Assembly: GCF_000767615.3 (NCBI RefSeq) | Contig: NZ_CP009553.3 | Location: 3,906,001 to 3,970,000 of the forward strand | Direction of reading: 5' to 3' | Origin: Pandoraea pnomenusa | GTDB lineage: Bacteria > Pseudomonadota > Gammaproteobacteria > Burkholderiales > Burkholderiaceae | Length of the DNA: 64,000 nt | Shown: piece after piece, positions 46,333-55,333 of the stretch | Layout of the letters: every line of letters begins with the position of its first letter | Position numbering within the stretch: position 1 is the stretch's first letter | Notes under the pieces: generated by a model | Told to the model about the DNA's origin: nothing | Seen by the model: only the letters and a program-made list of their open reading frames with translations | Database searches by the model: none | Made by a program: the position numbers and the translations under genes

Positions 46333-47649
46333 ATGAACAGCGTTCCGACGCCCCCGTCACCGATGACCGATGCGCCATCGGCGGATTTCGAGGCGGCCAC
46401 CTACCGCAAGGTCGGCTGGCGGCTGATTCCGTTTCTGCTGCTTTGCTATGTGGTTGCTTACCTGGACCGTGTGAACGTGGGCTTCGCCAAGTTGCAAATG
46501 GTCGGCGACCTGCAGTTCTCCGAGACCGTGTTCGGTCTCGGCGCGGGCATCTTCTTCATCGGTTACTTCATCTTCGAGGTACCGAGCAACGTCATCCTGC
46601 ACCGCGTGGGCGCGCGCGTGTGGATTGCACGCATCATGATTTCGTGGGGGATCATCTCGGGCGCGACGATGTTCGTCACCACCCCGTCGATGTTCTACGT
46701 CATGCGATTCCTGCTCGGCGTGGCCGAAGCGGGCTTCTTCCCCGGCATCATTCTGTACATCACGTACTGGTACCCCGCGTCGCGCCGCGGGCGCATGACC
46801 GCGTGGTTCATGACGGCCGTGGCGATCTCGGGACTGGTGGGCGGCCCGCTCTCGGGCTGGATTCTCAAGGACATGAGCGGCGTGAACGGGCTGGCCGGCT
46901 GGCAATGGATGTTCCTGCTAGAGGCCATTCCGTCGGTGGTGATCGGCATTGCCGTGCTGTTCGTGCTCGACGACCGCATCCGCGATGCGAAGTGGCTCAA
47001 CGACGCCGAGAAGACCATGCTCGAGCGTAACATTGCCAGCGACGTGCTGACCAAGGAGGACCTGCCGCTCAGCCAGGTGTTCTCCAGCGCCCGCGTGTGG
47101 ATGATGAGCCTGATCTATTTCTCGTTCGTGATCGGCCTGTACGGTGTGGGCTTCTGGCTGCCGACGATCATCAAGGGCACGGGCGTGACGGACCCGCTCA
47201 AGATCGGCCTGCTCACCGCGATTCCCTACTTCTTCGCGGTTATCGCCATGGTGGTGGTCGGGCGTCGCTCGGACCTTCGCGGCGAACGCCGCTGGCACAT
47301 CGCGATTCCCGCGTTCCTCGGCGCCGTCGGCCTGTTCCTGTCGACCACCTGGAGCCACAACACACAGCTCGCCATGGTGGCGCTCACGCTCGCCACGATG
47401 GGCATCATGGTCGTGCTGCCCCTGTTCTGGAGCCTGCCCACCGCGTTTCTCGGCGGCACTGCCGCGGCAGCCGGCATCGCGATGATCAACTCGCTGGGGA
47501 ACCTCGCGGGCTTCGTCGGCCCATATCTGATCGGCTTTCTCAAGGACGCCACGCAAAGTACCAACAGCGGCATGTTCCTGCTCACCGCCTTCATGATTCT
47601 CGGCGGACTGCTCACGCTCTCGGTCCCGGCGCGCCTCGTCAACAGGTGA
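46333..47649 (+). CDS. MFS transporter, anion:cation symporter type
   Basis: 438 residues with AGGAG 7 nt before the ATG. Twelve helices; the ACS hallmark Y-L-D-R-V-N-V-G-F-A is in TM1, and W-G-I-I-S-G and F-L-L-G-V-A-E-A-G-F-F-P-G are around TM4. A central charged loop follows near residue 205. Members import organic anions such as tartrate, glucarate, phthalate or 4-hydroxyphenylacetate. It closes the plus-strand unit begun by the aldehyde dehydrogenase and gives the cluster a second uptake route beside the ABC importer. A strong terminator follows. Confidence 0.85.
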   Translation: MNSVPTPPSPMTDAPSADFEAATYRKVGWRLIPFLLLCYVVAYLDRVNVGFAKLQMVGDLQFSETVFGLGAGIFFIGYFIFEVPSNVILHRVGARVWIARIMISWGIISGATMFVTTPSMFYVMRFLLGVAEAGFFPGIILYITYWYPASRRGRMTAWFMTAVAISGLVGGPLSGWILKDMSGVNGLAGWQWMFLLEAIPSVVIGIAVLFVLDDRIRDAKWLNDAEKTMLERNIASDVLTKEDLPLSQVFSSARVWMMSLIYFSFVIGLYGVGFWLPTIIKGTGVTDPLKIGLLTAIPYFFAVIAMVVVGRRSDLRGERRWHIAIPAFLGAVGLFLSTTWSHNTQLAMVALTLATMGIMVVLPLFWSLPTAFLGGTAAAAGIAMINSLGNLAGFVGPYLIGFLKDATQSTNSGMFLLTAFMILGGLLTLSVPARLVNR

Positions 47650-47748
47650 GGCCGCACCGGATCGCCTGACGAAACCTCGTCTCGAGCGCCGAGACCGAGG
47701 CGCCACGGGGCGGCTGGCTGGGTTGCCGCCATCGGAGTAACATGCCTG

Positions 47749-47780
47749 AGGCCGTCCTCCCCGGGACGGCCTGTTTTTTT
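47749..47780 (+). terminator. intrinsic terminator after the MFS gene
   Basis: AGGCCGTCC (47749-47757) and GGACGGCCT (47764-47772) pair, followed by GTTTTTTT. It ends only 14 bp before the next start codon. Confidence 0.93.
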
Positions 47781-47794
47781 GCCCCCGAATCCGC

Positions 47795-49303
47795 ATGCCC
47801 GCCAACGATTCCCAGACGACGCCGGCCGGCGTCTCGCTCACGCCCGCCGAGGTCAAGCAGATCCTCTCGGGACTGCTGCTCATCATGTTCCTCGGCTCGC
47901 TCGACCAGACCATCGTCGCGCCCGCGCTGCCCACCATTGCGCGGGATCTGGGGAGCTTCGACGCGGTATCGTGGGTGGTGACCGCCTATCTGCTCTCGTC
48001 GACCGCGATCACGCCCATCGTTGGCAAACTCTCGGATCTGTTCGGACGACGCGTCGTCATCGCCGTGAGCGTGGCGGTCTTTCTCGTGGGATCGGTGCTG
48101 TGCGCGCTGGCGCCGAGCATGCTCGCACTGATCGTCGCGCGCGGCGTGCAGGGGCTCGGTGGCGGCGGACTCATCGCGTTGTCGAACACGGTGATCGCGG
48201 ATATCGTCTCGCCTCGCGAGCGGGGACGCTATCAGGGTTATATCTCGGGCATGTTCGCCGTCTCCGGCGTTGCCGGTCCGGTCACGGGCGGGGTGTTCGC
48301 GCAGTACCTGAACTGGACCCTTATCTTCTGGATCAATCTCCCGCTCGGATTGCTCGCCATCTACCTGAGCGATCGCGCACTGCGCCGCCTGCCGCGACGC
48401 GAAGGCCGTCCGAGCATCGACTATCTCGGCTCAGTGTTGCTGATCGTCGCCACCGTGTGCCTGTTGCTGGCGCTCACATGGGGCGGGCATCGCTACGCCT
48501 GGCTGTCGCTGGAGATCGGCGGCCTGGTCGCCGCGTCGGTGGTCGTGGCCGGCGTGTTCCTGCGCCATCAACGCGCCGTGCGCGAGCCGTTGCTGCCCGT
48601 GGCACTGCTCGCCAACCCGGTGTTCCGCATGACCTCGACCATGGCGGTGCTCGTGATGATGGTCAACATCAGCATCGGCATTTACGTGCCGCTCTACCTC
48701 CAACTGCAACGTGGCGAGTCGGCCAGCCGCTCCGGGCTGATGCTGATGCTGCCGCTGCTGGGCATCGTGGTCGGCGCGCTCAGTGCCGGGCAATACATGC
48801 GGGCCACGGGGCACTACAAGCGTCCGCCCCAGATCGGACTGCCGGTGGCGTTCCTGGGTCTGGCCGTCATCGCGCTGGGCGTGCAGTCGCTGCCGCTGGT
48901 GGTCATTGCGCTCTGTCTCGCGCTCGTGGGCATCGGCTTCGGTTCGGCCATGCCGGTCATGACGGTGGCGACCCAGAACGCCGTCGCCCCGCGCGATATC
49001 GGCATCGCCACGGCCGCGCATGCGTTCTTCCGCGCGCTGGGCGGCATGATCGGCGTCGCCATGTTCGGCGCCCTCATCGTCGGCTTGCTGGTTTCGGGGG
49101 ACGGCGGCGCGCCACGCGAGCTGACCGACTTCCTGCGCCCCGGCGGCGCGCCGGCGGGCATGGAAAGTCACCTGCGCCTCGCATTCGGCGCGTTCTTCGC
49201 CGGCAGCGCGTTCATCGCGGCACTGGCCATCGTCGCGTTGAGCCGCCTGCCCGAATTGCCGCTGCGACAGAGCTCGGGCAACGAAGCCACTGCGATCGAG
49301 TAG
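47795..49303 (+). CDS. DHA2-type multidrug MFS exporter (EmrB/QacA-like, 14 TM)
   Basis: 502 residues; no ribosome site is seen before the ATG, because a terminator T-tract ends 14 bp upstream. Fourteen hydrophobic helices. TM1 carries L-D-Q-T-I-V-A-P-A-L-P-T-I, the DHA2 hallmark, and the loop motif G-K-L-S-D-L-F-G-R-R lies after TM2. G-V-Q-G-L-G-G-G-G-L and motif C-like G-P-V-T-G-G-V are in the middle. It would export drugs or toxic organic molecules with proton exchange. There is no adjacent HlyD/EmrA partner, so it probably works alone. It is unlikely to belong to the preceding transcript. Confidence 0.85.
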   Translation: MPANDSQTTPAGVSLTPAEVKQILSGLLLIMFLGSLDQTIVAPALPTIARDLGSFDAVSWVVTAYLLSSTAITPIVGKLSDLFGRRVVIAVSVAVFLVGSVLCALAPSMLALIVARGVQGLGGGGLIALSNTVIADIVSPRERGRYQGYISGMFAVSGVAGPVTGGVFAQYLNWTLIFWINLPLGLLAIYLSDRALRRLPRREGRPSIDYLGSVLLIVATVCLLLALTWGGHRYAWLSLEIGGLVAASVVVAGVFLRHQRAVREPLLPVALLANPVFRMTSTMAVLVMMVNISIGIYVPLYLQLQRGESASRSGLMLMLPLLGIVVGALSAGQYMRATGHYKRPPQIGLPVAFLGLAVIALGVQSLPLVVIALCLALVGIGFGSAMPVMTVATQNAVAPRDIGIATAAHAFFRALGGMIGVAMFGALIVGLLVSGDGGAPRELTDFLRPGGAPAGMESHLRLAFGAFFAGSAFIAALAIVALSRLPELPLRQSSGNEATAIE

Positions 49304-49535
49304 CGCCACCGGCACAAATCGTTTCTCGCACCCGGCACACGGCACCCGCCTCCGGGATCTGGCGACGGGCACGAGCGCGACTTGGCGGCGGCGAACGGCC
49401 GCGCGGCGGTCATGGCGAGCCCGCCCGCGCGAATGTGATTTGTCCGCGGATCGGTCGGACGCAATGTGAAAGTCGCTCGACTCGGTTGCGTTGCACAGTA
49501 AGCGCTCCCTCAGCCCACAGGAAGAGACGCTCACG

Positions 49536-50900
49536 ATGTTCTTGTCGCCCGCCTCCATGTCCCCTTCCAGCACGTCCGGCCCCGCTGCGGCCAGCCCCGC
49601 TTCGGCCCCGTCCGAAGCCGGCAGCCGCGCGTGCACCACGCCCTGGTCGCCGTTCGTGAAGGACTTCCATGCGCTCGCGCACGGCGCGTGCGCGAACGAC
49701 GGGCCCATGACGGCACCCGAGAGCGCAGCGCCGGGACTGATGCTCCCGCCGAAGGCGGTGCGCGTCATCAAACGTCGCAACGCCATCGACCTGGGCGACG
49801 GCGCGCCCGGGTTCGCGCCGGCATTGAAGCGAGGACTGTCGTCACCCCACGCGCCCCACGCCCGCCATGTGCCACACGGGACACACATGACGCCCGGTAC
49901 CGCCTCGCTCCACGGCAACCCGTCGCTCGAACTCACACTCGCCAAGCTGTCCGACACCGAGGCGGCCCCCGAGGCGCGCGCCGCCGTCTCCCACTTCCTG
50001 CGCACCGCGGACTACCCGGCCGCGCGCGACGTGCTCGAAGGCCTGATCCGCAGGCATGCCGAGCAACAGGCGACGCACGGCTGGCTGCAAGGCTTCGAAT
50101 CCCTGTATGCGCTGGCGCTGGACTTCGAACCGCGCATGATTACCGCGGCCAGCCATGGCCTGCTCAGGCAAAGCGGCGACAGCGTCGCGCTGGCGACCGA
50201 CCTGGCAATGGCGAGCGTGAGCGAGCGGTTTCTCGGACTGCTGGCCACACGGCTTGCCCACCTGCGGCAACTGCCACACACGGCAAGGTCGCGCGAGTGG
50301 CGACACATCCACGATGGCGTGGGGCGGTGTGGCGAACTCGTCGGCTCCGGCTCAGTGACCGCGCTCGCCCATGCGATCGAGAGTCTGCCCGAGCAGGACC
50401 GCGCCGATGCCTGCCTGAGGATCGCCAACGATATCTCGCATCTCGCCGGGCTCTGCGACAGTCGCGAACTGGTGAGCGCGCTCCTGCGCCACGCGCCCGC
50501 GAGCGCCCGCCACGAGGTGACGAGCGCTGTCATCGACGGAGCGCTCGAGTCGGACAACGCCGGCACCCTCACCTCGGCGCTTACGACGATCTACGAGAAC
50601 CTGCAAATGCTGCATGCCGTCGATGCGTCGGCGCTCATGCAGCGCATGGCGGACATCGCGGCATTGCAGGACAGCTACGACGACCTGGACCTCGCCTATG
50701 CCGATTGCATCGCATTGCTGAGCGGATTGCGCCGGGCCAGTGAGGGCGACCCTCGCGTCTATGCGCGACCGCCGCTCGACGACCTCCTCGCCGCCACCTT
50801 CGCCATGTACTACCAGTTCACCTTCGGCCGCGGCACGTCGGGCGCACTGCCGGTGTTGCCCGCGTCGTCAGCGTCGTCCGCGTCATCAGCCGTCGGCTGA
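49536..50900 (+). CDS. unrecognised protein, helical, with a Ser/Pro/Ala-rich N-terminus
   Basis: 454 residues from the ATG at 49536 (AGGAAGAG about 12 nt upstream); a TTG at 49491 is a weaker start. I do not recognise the family. Residues 1-50 are rich in Ser, Pro, Ala and Thr without a hydrophobic signal peptide, a composition seen at type III secretion N-termini. A basic patch K-R-R-N-A-I-D-L-G is near 80. Residues of about 130-430 read as many short amphipathic helices, as in HEAT- or TPR-like solenoids, with no obvious catalytic motif. The C-terminus is an S-S-A repeat encoded by 9-bp DNA units. Its neighbours are an exporter and the heme operon, which do not suggest a role. Confidence 0.6.
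   Translation: MFLSPASMSPSSTSGPAAASPASAPSEAGSRACTTPWSPFVKDFHALAHGACANDGPMTAPESAAPGLMLPPKAVRVIKRRNAIDLGDGAPGFAPALKRGLSSPHAPHARHVPHGTHMTPGTASLHGNPSLELTLAKLSDTEAAPEARAAVSHFLRTADYPAARDVLEGLIRRHAEQQATHGWLQGFESLYALALDFEPRMITAASHGLLRQSGDSVALATDLAMASVSERFLGLLATRLAHLRQLPHTARSREWRHIHDGVGRCGELVGSGSVTALAHAIESLPEQDRADACLRIANDISHLAGLCDSRELVSALLRHAPASARHEVTSAVIDGALESDNAGTLTSALTTIYENLQMLHAVDASALMQRMADIAALQDSYDDLDLAYADCIALLSGLRRASEGDPRVYARPPLDDLLAATFAMYYQFTFGRGTSGALPVLPASSASSASSAVG
50862..50888. repeat. 9-bp tandem repeat at the end of the unrecognised gene
   Basis: GCGTCGTCA, GCGTCGTCC and GCGTCATCA follow one another and encode Ala-Ser-Ser units just before the stop. Confidence 0.92.
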
Positions 50901-50923
50901 TCCAACGGAAGACCGCCTCGCGC

Positions 50924-50955
50924 ATAAAAAAACACCCGCATTGCGCGGGTGTTTC
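50924..50955. terminator. bidirectional intrinsic terminator after hemY
   Basis: AACACCCGC (50931-50939) and GCGGGTGTT (50945-50953) pair with a 5-nt loop. On the minus strand it is followed by seven T residues, serving the heme operon. On plus the T-run is short. Confidence 0.9.
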
Positions 50956-50990
50956 AATCGCGATGGCGCGTTTGCCGCCACACGTTCCGC

Positions 50991-52163
50991 TCAGGCTGTC
51001 GCGCACGCGCGATAGTGGCGGTTGGCTTGCTCCATTTGGCCCAGGCCTTCGAAGAGCTGTGCCAGCGCCAGATGCACACGTTGCTGCAAATGACGATCGT
51101 CGGTGTAACGCAGCGCCCCCTCCAGGAAAGTCTGCGCCTTGCCCCACAGACGCTGGTGCTGACACAGCTTGCCCAGCGCATAGAGCAGGTCGGGATCGTT
51201 CGGATGACGTTGCTGCCAGGCTTCCGCCTTCTGGATCAACGGCAACGCGTCGCCGCCCGCGCACTCGGCGTAGCGTCGCAGCAGTCGCGCATCCCAGTGC
51301 TCGGCGAGCGCGGCCTCGACGATGTCGCGCGCCTCGCGTGGGCGATCGAGCGCGACGAGCAATTCCGCCGCCACGTCCGCGATGCGCGACGACGTCCGTG
51401 CATCGGCCGGCAGCTCCTGCCAGCACTTGAGCAGCGCGTCCGCGTCGTGACGGTGATCGCGCAGAATGCCTTCGCTGGCCGTTTGCTTGAGCTTGGCGGC
51501 GAGCGCCGGATGCAGCGCCTCGCGCTTTTCCAGCATCTTGAGCAGGCCCAGCACTTCGGGCCAGTGCTTCAGATGCTGATGCGCACGCAGCGCAACCAGT
51601 TGCGCCTGCATGCGGCGAGCGCCCTGCGCACGCATTTCCGTGAGCGCATCGAGGGCTCCTTGCGCATCGCGAGCGTCCACGCGCAGTTCCGCCGTCTGCA
51701 ACAGACGCGCTTCTTCCAGATTGGCGCCCTGCGCCTCGTCCAGCCAGGCATCGCGACGCGCGAACTCGCGCATGCGGTGCGCCGCGCGGGCGCCGATGAT
51801 CGCGGCCACGCCGCGATTGTCGTCCTGCTCGGCAGCCTCGCGCGCGGCTTTCTCGGCACGTGTGTAGCGTCCGGCGAAGAGGTTTGCGACGGCGTCGCGC
51901 AACGCGATGTTGGCGCGGCGGCTGCGCTGGCGATTGCGGTACGCCGCCACCCGCTCCGGCATCTTGTAAATGTTGCGCAGCACGCGAATGATGACGTACA
52001 GCGCCACGAACAACGCCAGCATCGCCAGCACGAACAGGTTTAGCGATACGTCCACCCGGTACGGCGGCACCAGCATCACCACCTGGCCATGATTGAACGT
52101 GGCCAGCACGGCAAAACCGGCCGCCACCGCGAACAGGAGCGTCAACCAGATCAGTCCTCGCAT
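50991..52163 (-). CDS. hemY: HemY-like TPR membrane protein of heme biosynthesis
   Basis: 390 residues. Two N-terminal transmembrane helices (about 5-23 and 42-64) flank a short periplasmic loop. They are followed by the basic R-N-R-Q-R-S-R-R stretch and the HemY_N region. TPR-like helices run to the end (L-L-Y-A-L-G-K-L-C; A-L-A-Q-L-F-E-G-L-G near the C-terminus). It is an inner membrane protein of unknown exact role that always accompanies hemC, hemD and hemX in proteobacteria. It starts 10 bp after hemX and is the last gene of the operon before a terminator. It is not the protoporphyrinogen oxidase called HemY in Bacillus. Confidence 0.92.
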   Translation of the reverse strand: MRGLIWLTLLFAVAAGFAVLATFNHGQVVMLVPPYRVDVSLNLFVLAMLALFVALYVIIRVLRNIYKMPERVAAYRNRQRSRRANIALRDAVANLFAGRYTRAEKAAREAAEQDDNRGVAAIIGARAAHRMREFARRDAWLDEAQGANLEEARLLQTAELRVDARDAQGALDALTEMRAQGARRMQAQLVALRAHQHLKHWPEVLGLLKMLEKREALHPALAAKLKQTASEGILRDHRHDADALLKCWQELPADARTSSRIADVAAELLVALDRPREARDIVEAALAEHWDARLLRRYAECAGGDALPLIQKAEAWQQRHPNDPDLLYALGKLCQHQRLWGKAQTFLEGALRYTDDRHLQQRVHLALAQLFEGLGQMEQANRHYRACATA

Positions 52164-52173
52164 GCCCGGCTCC

Positions 52174-53337
52174 TTACGGCTTGTCCTTGACGTCCTTGAC
52201 CTGACCGATGGCGGTCAGGCTGGCGTCAAGGGTCGGCAGTTCGATCGTGCGGGCGCCCGCGTCGATCTGGTCGAGCAGCGTCTTGACCGCGGCAATGCGC
52301 CGCGACTTGCCGTCGAAGTACTTGTCGAGCGCGGCCTGCGCCACGACCACGTCGCCATGCACGGCCGACGCATTGCGCGCGAGCAGCGCCAGGCGCGCAT
52401 TGAGCAGCCGCAGCTTGAGGTTCGCCCGCAGGAAGGCGCCTTGCTCCGGCGCCACGAGCATCACATCCGGGTCGTCCAGGCGGCGCACCTGCACCAGTTG
52501 CTTCAGGCTGCCGAGCATTTCGGACGACAGGCGGTGCCACGTGGCCACCCAGCCCGTCTCCCCCGCCCCGGCGGGGCCGCTGGCGTCCGCCTTCGGTGCG
52601 ACGCGCTGCTCTTCGGCCTGCAACGGCAGCGTGTCGATCATGGCGATGGCCTGATCGAGTTTGCCGGTCAGTTGCGGCAGATCGGCGGCCGGCACGGCCT
52701 TGAGGCGGTCGATGTCCTTCTTCAGCGCGTCGCGCACGCCGGCGAGCTGCGGCGCGCCGGTGCGGGCCAGACGTGCATCCGCCCCTTCCAGCGCGATGAG
52801 CGCACCACGCACGTTGCCGGTGAGCTGCAACTGTTGGTTGGCGCTCGTGACGATTTGCTCGGTCTCGGCGAGCACCCATTCGTCGCGGTTGTGCGCGAGC
52901 TCCTGGTAGAGCTGCTCGAGCGCGGCCTGCTGGCTGCGCGAATCGGCCACACGCCCTTCGAGGGCCGTGAGCCGGTTCTGCAAGTCACGCTGGTTGTCGA
53001 GCGCCTGCGCCGTGCGCACCTGCGCCTGCATCACCTGCGCGTCGCCCGCCTGCTGCCGGCGTGCCATTTCCTGCTGCACGCGGTCGAGCTTCTGGTTGAG
53101 CGACCAGCCGCCAATGCCGGCCCCGGCCGACACGAGCACGAAAAGCAGCCACGGTAGCGCCGCCCCCGTGCCACGACGCTTGTGCGGCGGTTCGGGCGGT
53201 TGCCACGCCGGCGCGGCGCCCGCCGTACCGTAGGTCGCACCGCCCGACGCGGGGCTCGCGGTGCTGTTCGACGCCGCCGCGCCGCTCGGCGCCGACGGGT
53301 TTTGGGAAGACTCGGGAACGCGATTATCTGTCGTCAT
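52174..53337 (-). CDS. hemX: HemX-like membrane protein
   Basis: 387 residues from the ATG at 53337 (M-T-T-D-N-R), overlapping the hemD stop by 14 bp. The first 65 residues are Ser/Ala/Pro-rich and cytoplasmic. One transmembrane helix (about 72-93, L-P-W-L-L-F-V-L-V-S-A) follows, and then a long periplasmic coiled coil (L-D-R-V-Q-Q-E-M-A-R-R and on to about 200). Often annotated as uroporphyrinogen-III C-methyltransferase, but it has no methyltransferase motif; the label comes from old operon context. It may organise heme enzymes with HemY. Confidence 0.9.
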   Translation of the reverse strand: MTTDNRVPESSQNPSAPSGAAASNSTASPASGGATYGTAGAAPAWQPPEPPHKRRGTGAALPWLLFVLVSAGAGIGGWSLNQKLDRVQQEMARRQQAGDAQVMQAQVRTAQALDNQRDLQNRLTALEGRVADSRSQQAALEQLYQELAHNRDEWVLAETEQIVTSANQQLQLTGNVRGALIALEGADARLARTGAPQLAGVRDALKKDIDRLKAVPAADLPQLTGKLDQAIAMIDTLPLQAEEQRVAPKADASGPAGAGETGWVATWHRLSSEMLGSLKQLVQVRRLDDPDVMLVAPEQGAFLRANLKLRLLNARLALLARNASAVHGDVVVAQAALDKYFDGKSRRIAAVKTLLDQIDAGARTIELPTLDASLTAIGQVKDVKDKP

Positions 53338-54268
53338 GCTTGACTTGAATGGGATCCGCCCATGTTTTGAGTGCCGCCAGCAAGTTCTCGTCGCCGGGCG
53401 CGCACTGCGTAATCCTATCAAACCCCGCTGCCCGCGCGGCATCTGCGATGCGCGCATGCGACGTCAAACACGGTGTCGCAAGGATTTGGGCAAGCACTTG
53501 CGGGGTGCCCGGCGTGTGCACGCCGTCACGCGTACCGTACCGCGCCGCGAGCAGCGTGGCCAGATGCCGCACCGCTTCGGAGCTCGTGAGCACCCATACG
53601 CACGGCCCCGGCAACGCCATCCGGGCTTCGAGCGCCGCCCAGGCGAGCGCGTCGGGTTGTGGCGCGCGCCGCGTGTAGGCGCTCACGATATCGACCTGCG
53701 CGCCGTGCGCGCGCAACGTCTCGGCAAGCAATTCCCGTCCGCCGTCGCCACGCACCAGCAGCACCCGACGCCCGGCCAGTGCCGCGAGGTCGATCTGTTC
53801 GAGCAACGCCTCTGAATCGAAACGCGCCGCGGGCCCGCCTGGCGGCACGATCACACGGTGCCGGGGCGGCGCGATGCCCGCCTCGGCAAGCGCCTGCGCA
53901 CTGCCCGGCCCCACCACCGCCACCGGCAACGCCCGCGGCCACAGGTCGCCGGCACGGGCGTCGGCCGTGTCTCGATTATCGCGAGAATGCAGATGGACGA
54001 ATCGCGCCAATGCGTGCGCCACGGCATTGGGTGATACAAACACGGTGAGCGCGTAGGAGGGCAGCGACCGCAGTGCGCGATCGAGCGCCGAGAGCGCGGC
54101 CGCGTCCGTCTGGGCAGCGATGTGCAGCAGCGGAAACGCCAGCGTGTCGATCCCTTCGATGTTCAACGCCCTGGCGAAGCCGTCCGCCTGACCGTCGGGA
54201 CGCGTGAGAATCGCGCACAGCGCGCCTGTCGCGCCGGACACGCGGGTCCCGGCCGCGACGGGAGGCAT
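53324..54268 (-). CDS. hemD: uroporphyrinogen-III synthase
   Basis: 314 residues from the ATG at 54268, 17 bp after hemC ends. The frame is open much further upstream, but that part lies opposite hemC in another frame and is not coding. Two alpha/beta lobes: L-T-R-P-D-G-Q-A-D-G-F near residue 21, V-F-V-S-P-N-A-V near 80, V-V-G-P-G-S-A-Q-A-L-A near 118 and V-L-T-S-S-E-A-V-R near 231. The closing I-A-D-A-A-R-A-A-G-F is the usual family end. It cyclises hydroxymethylbilane to uroporphyrinogen III. It overlaps hemX by 14 bp, so the two are translationally linked. Length is about 50 residues above the family norm, mostly an insertion near 95-115. Confidence 0.9.
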   Translation of the reverse strand: MPPVAAGTRVSGATGALCAILTRPDGQADGFARALNIEGIDTLAFPLLHIAAQTDAAALSALDRALRSLPSYALTVFVSPNAVAHALARFVHLHSRDNRDTADARAGDLWPRALPVAVVGPGSAQALAEAGIAPPRHRVIVPPGGPAARFDSEALLEQIDLAALAGRRVLLVRGDGGRELLAETLRAHGAQVDIVSAYTRRAPQPDALAWAALEARMALPGPCVWVLTSSEAVRHLATLLAARYGTRDGVHTPGTPQVLAQILATPCLTSHARIADAARAAGFDRITQCAPGDENLLAALKTWADPIQVKHDDR

Positions 54269-54285
54269 TGCCGGTGCGCGCGAGC

Positions 54286-55254
54286 TCAAACGGGGGAGTC
54301 CTTCGGGTCGGACGGCGGCACCAACGCCAGTCCACCCGCATCGATCAGTTCCTGCGCCACTTGCCGGCCGAGCGCCTCGGCAGCGGCCACGTCGCCTTCG
54401 GCAACGTTCGCGGCGCCTTGCGCGCGCAGCACCGTGGCGCCGTCGGTCGACGCGATGAACGCGCGCAGCGCCAGGTCGCCCTGCGCGGTGAATTCGGCGA
54501 ACGCGCCAAGCGGCACCTGGCACGAGCCGCCCAAGGCCCGCGACACGGCGCGCTCCGCGCTCACGGCCAGCGTGGTGCGGGCGTGGTGCAGCGGCGCAAG
54601 CCATTGCAGGATGTCCGGGCGTCCGGCCCGCACTTCGATGCCGAGCGCACCCTGACCGGCCGCGGGCAGGCTCGCCGTGGTGGGAATGACCGCGCGGATG
54701 CGCGCCCCGAGGCCGAGCCGCTTGAGGCCCGCCGCCGCAAGGATGATCGCGGCGAAATCGCCGCGGTCGAGCTTGCCCAGGCGCGTGTCGAGGTTGCCGC
54801 GCAACGGTGCGACCTTGAGGTGCGGATAGCGGGCGCGCAGACTCACTTCGCGGCGCAGGCTCGAGGTGCCGACCACGGCCCCGGCGGGCAATGCGTCGAG
54901 GCTGTCGTAGTCGTTGCTCACGAAGGCATCGCACGGATCTTCGCGATCGAGCACCGCGGCAAGGGCGAAGCCTTCGGGCAACTGCATCGGCACGTCCTTG
55001 AGCGAATGCACCGCGAGATCGGCGCGGCCGTCGGCCAGGGCGAGTTCGAGTTCCTTCACGAACAGCCCCTTGCCGCCGACCTTCGCGAGCGAACGGTCGA
55101 GAATTTGATCGCCTCGGGTCGTCATTCCGAGAATACTGACGCGGCACTGCGGATATAATTTGTGCAGCGCGTCACGCACGTGTTCGGCTTGCCACATGGC
55201 GAGGCGACTCTCGCGCGATGCGATCACCAGGGTTTCAGGAGCAGCGAAGTTCAT
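54286..55254 (-). CDS. hemC: porphobilinogen deaminase (hydroxymethylbilane synthase)
   Basis: 322 residues. N-terminal [12 protein letters not shown], then K-G-L-F-V-K-E-L near 62, [11 protein letters not shown] near 83, G-T-S-S-L-R-R near 134 and R-G-N-L-D-T-R-L near 154. The dipyrromethane cofactor Cys is in [10 protein letters not shown] near 247. It joins four porphobilinogens into hydroxymethylbilane. It is the first gene of hemC-hemD-hemX-hemY and divergent from ppc with a 79-bp gap, the arrangement I know from Burkholderiaceae. Confidence 0.96.
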   Translation of the reverse strand: MNFAAPETLVIASRESRLAMWQAEHVRDALHKLYPQCRVSILGMTTRGDQILDRSLAKVGGKGLFVKELELALADGRADLAVHSLKDVPMQLPEGFALAAVLDREDPCDAFVSNDYDSLDALPAGAVVGTSSLRREVSLRARYPHLKVAPLRGNLDTRLGKLDRGDFAAIILAAAGLKRLGLGARIRAVIPTTASLPAAGQGALGIEVRAGRPDILQWLAPLHHARTTLAVSAERAVSRALGGSCQVPLGAFAEFTAQGDLALRAFIASTDGATVLRAQGAANVAEGDVAAAEALGRQVAQELIDAGGLALVPPSDPKDSPV

Positions 55255-55333
55255 TCAGCAACCGCGTGAATACCAAAAGAAAAAATGGTAACACGCTTGA
55301 CCGGCCCCAACGGCCGGTCTCGAGAGGAGCGAC

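Noticed and set aside
54269..55147. Upstream part of the hemD frame, which stays open through hemC
   Set aside because: hemC is real in another frame of the same strand. The extra residues are Arg-rich and lack homology, so hemD was started at 54268.
55154..55159. TATAAT on plus inside hemC, facing ppc
   Set aside because: It falls in conserved hemC codons (Leu-Tyr-Pro), and no good -35 box is at the right distance. I cannot tell it from chance.
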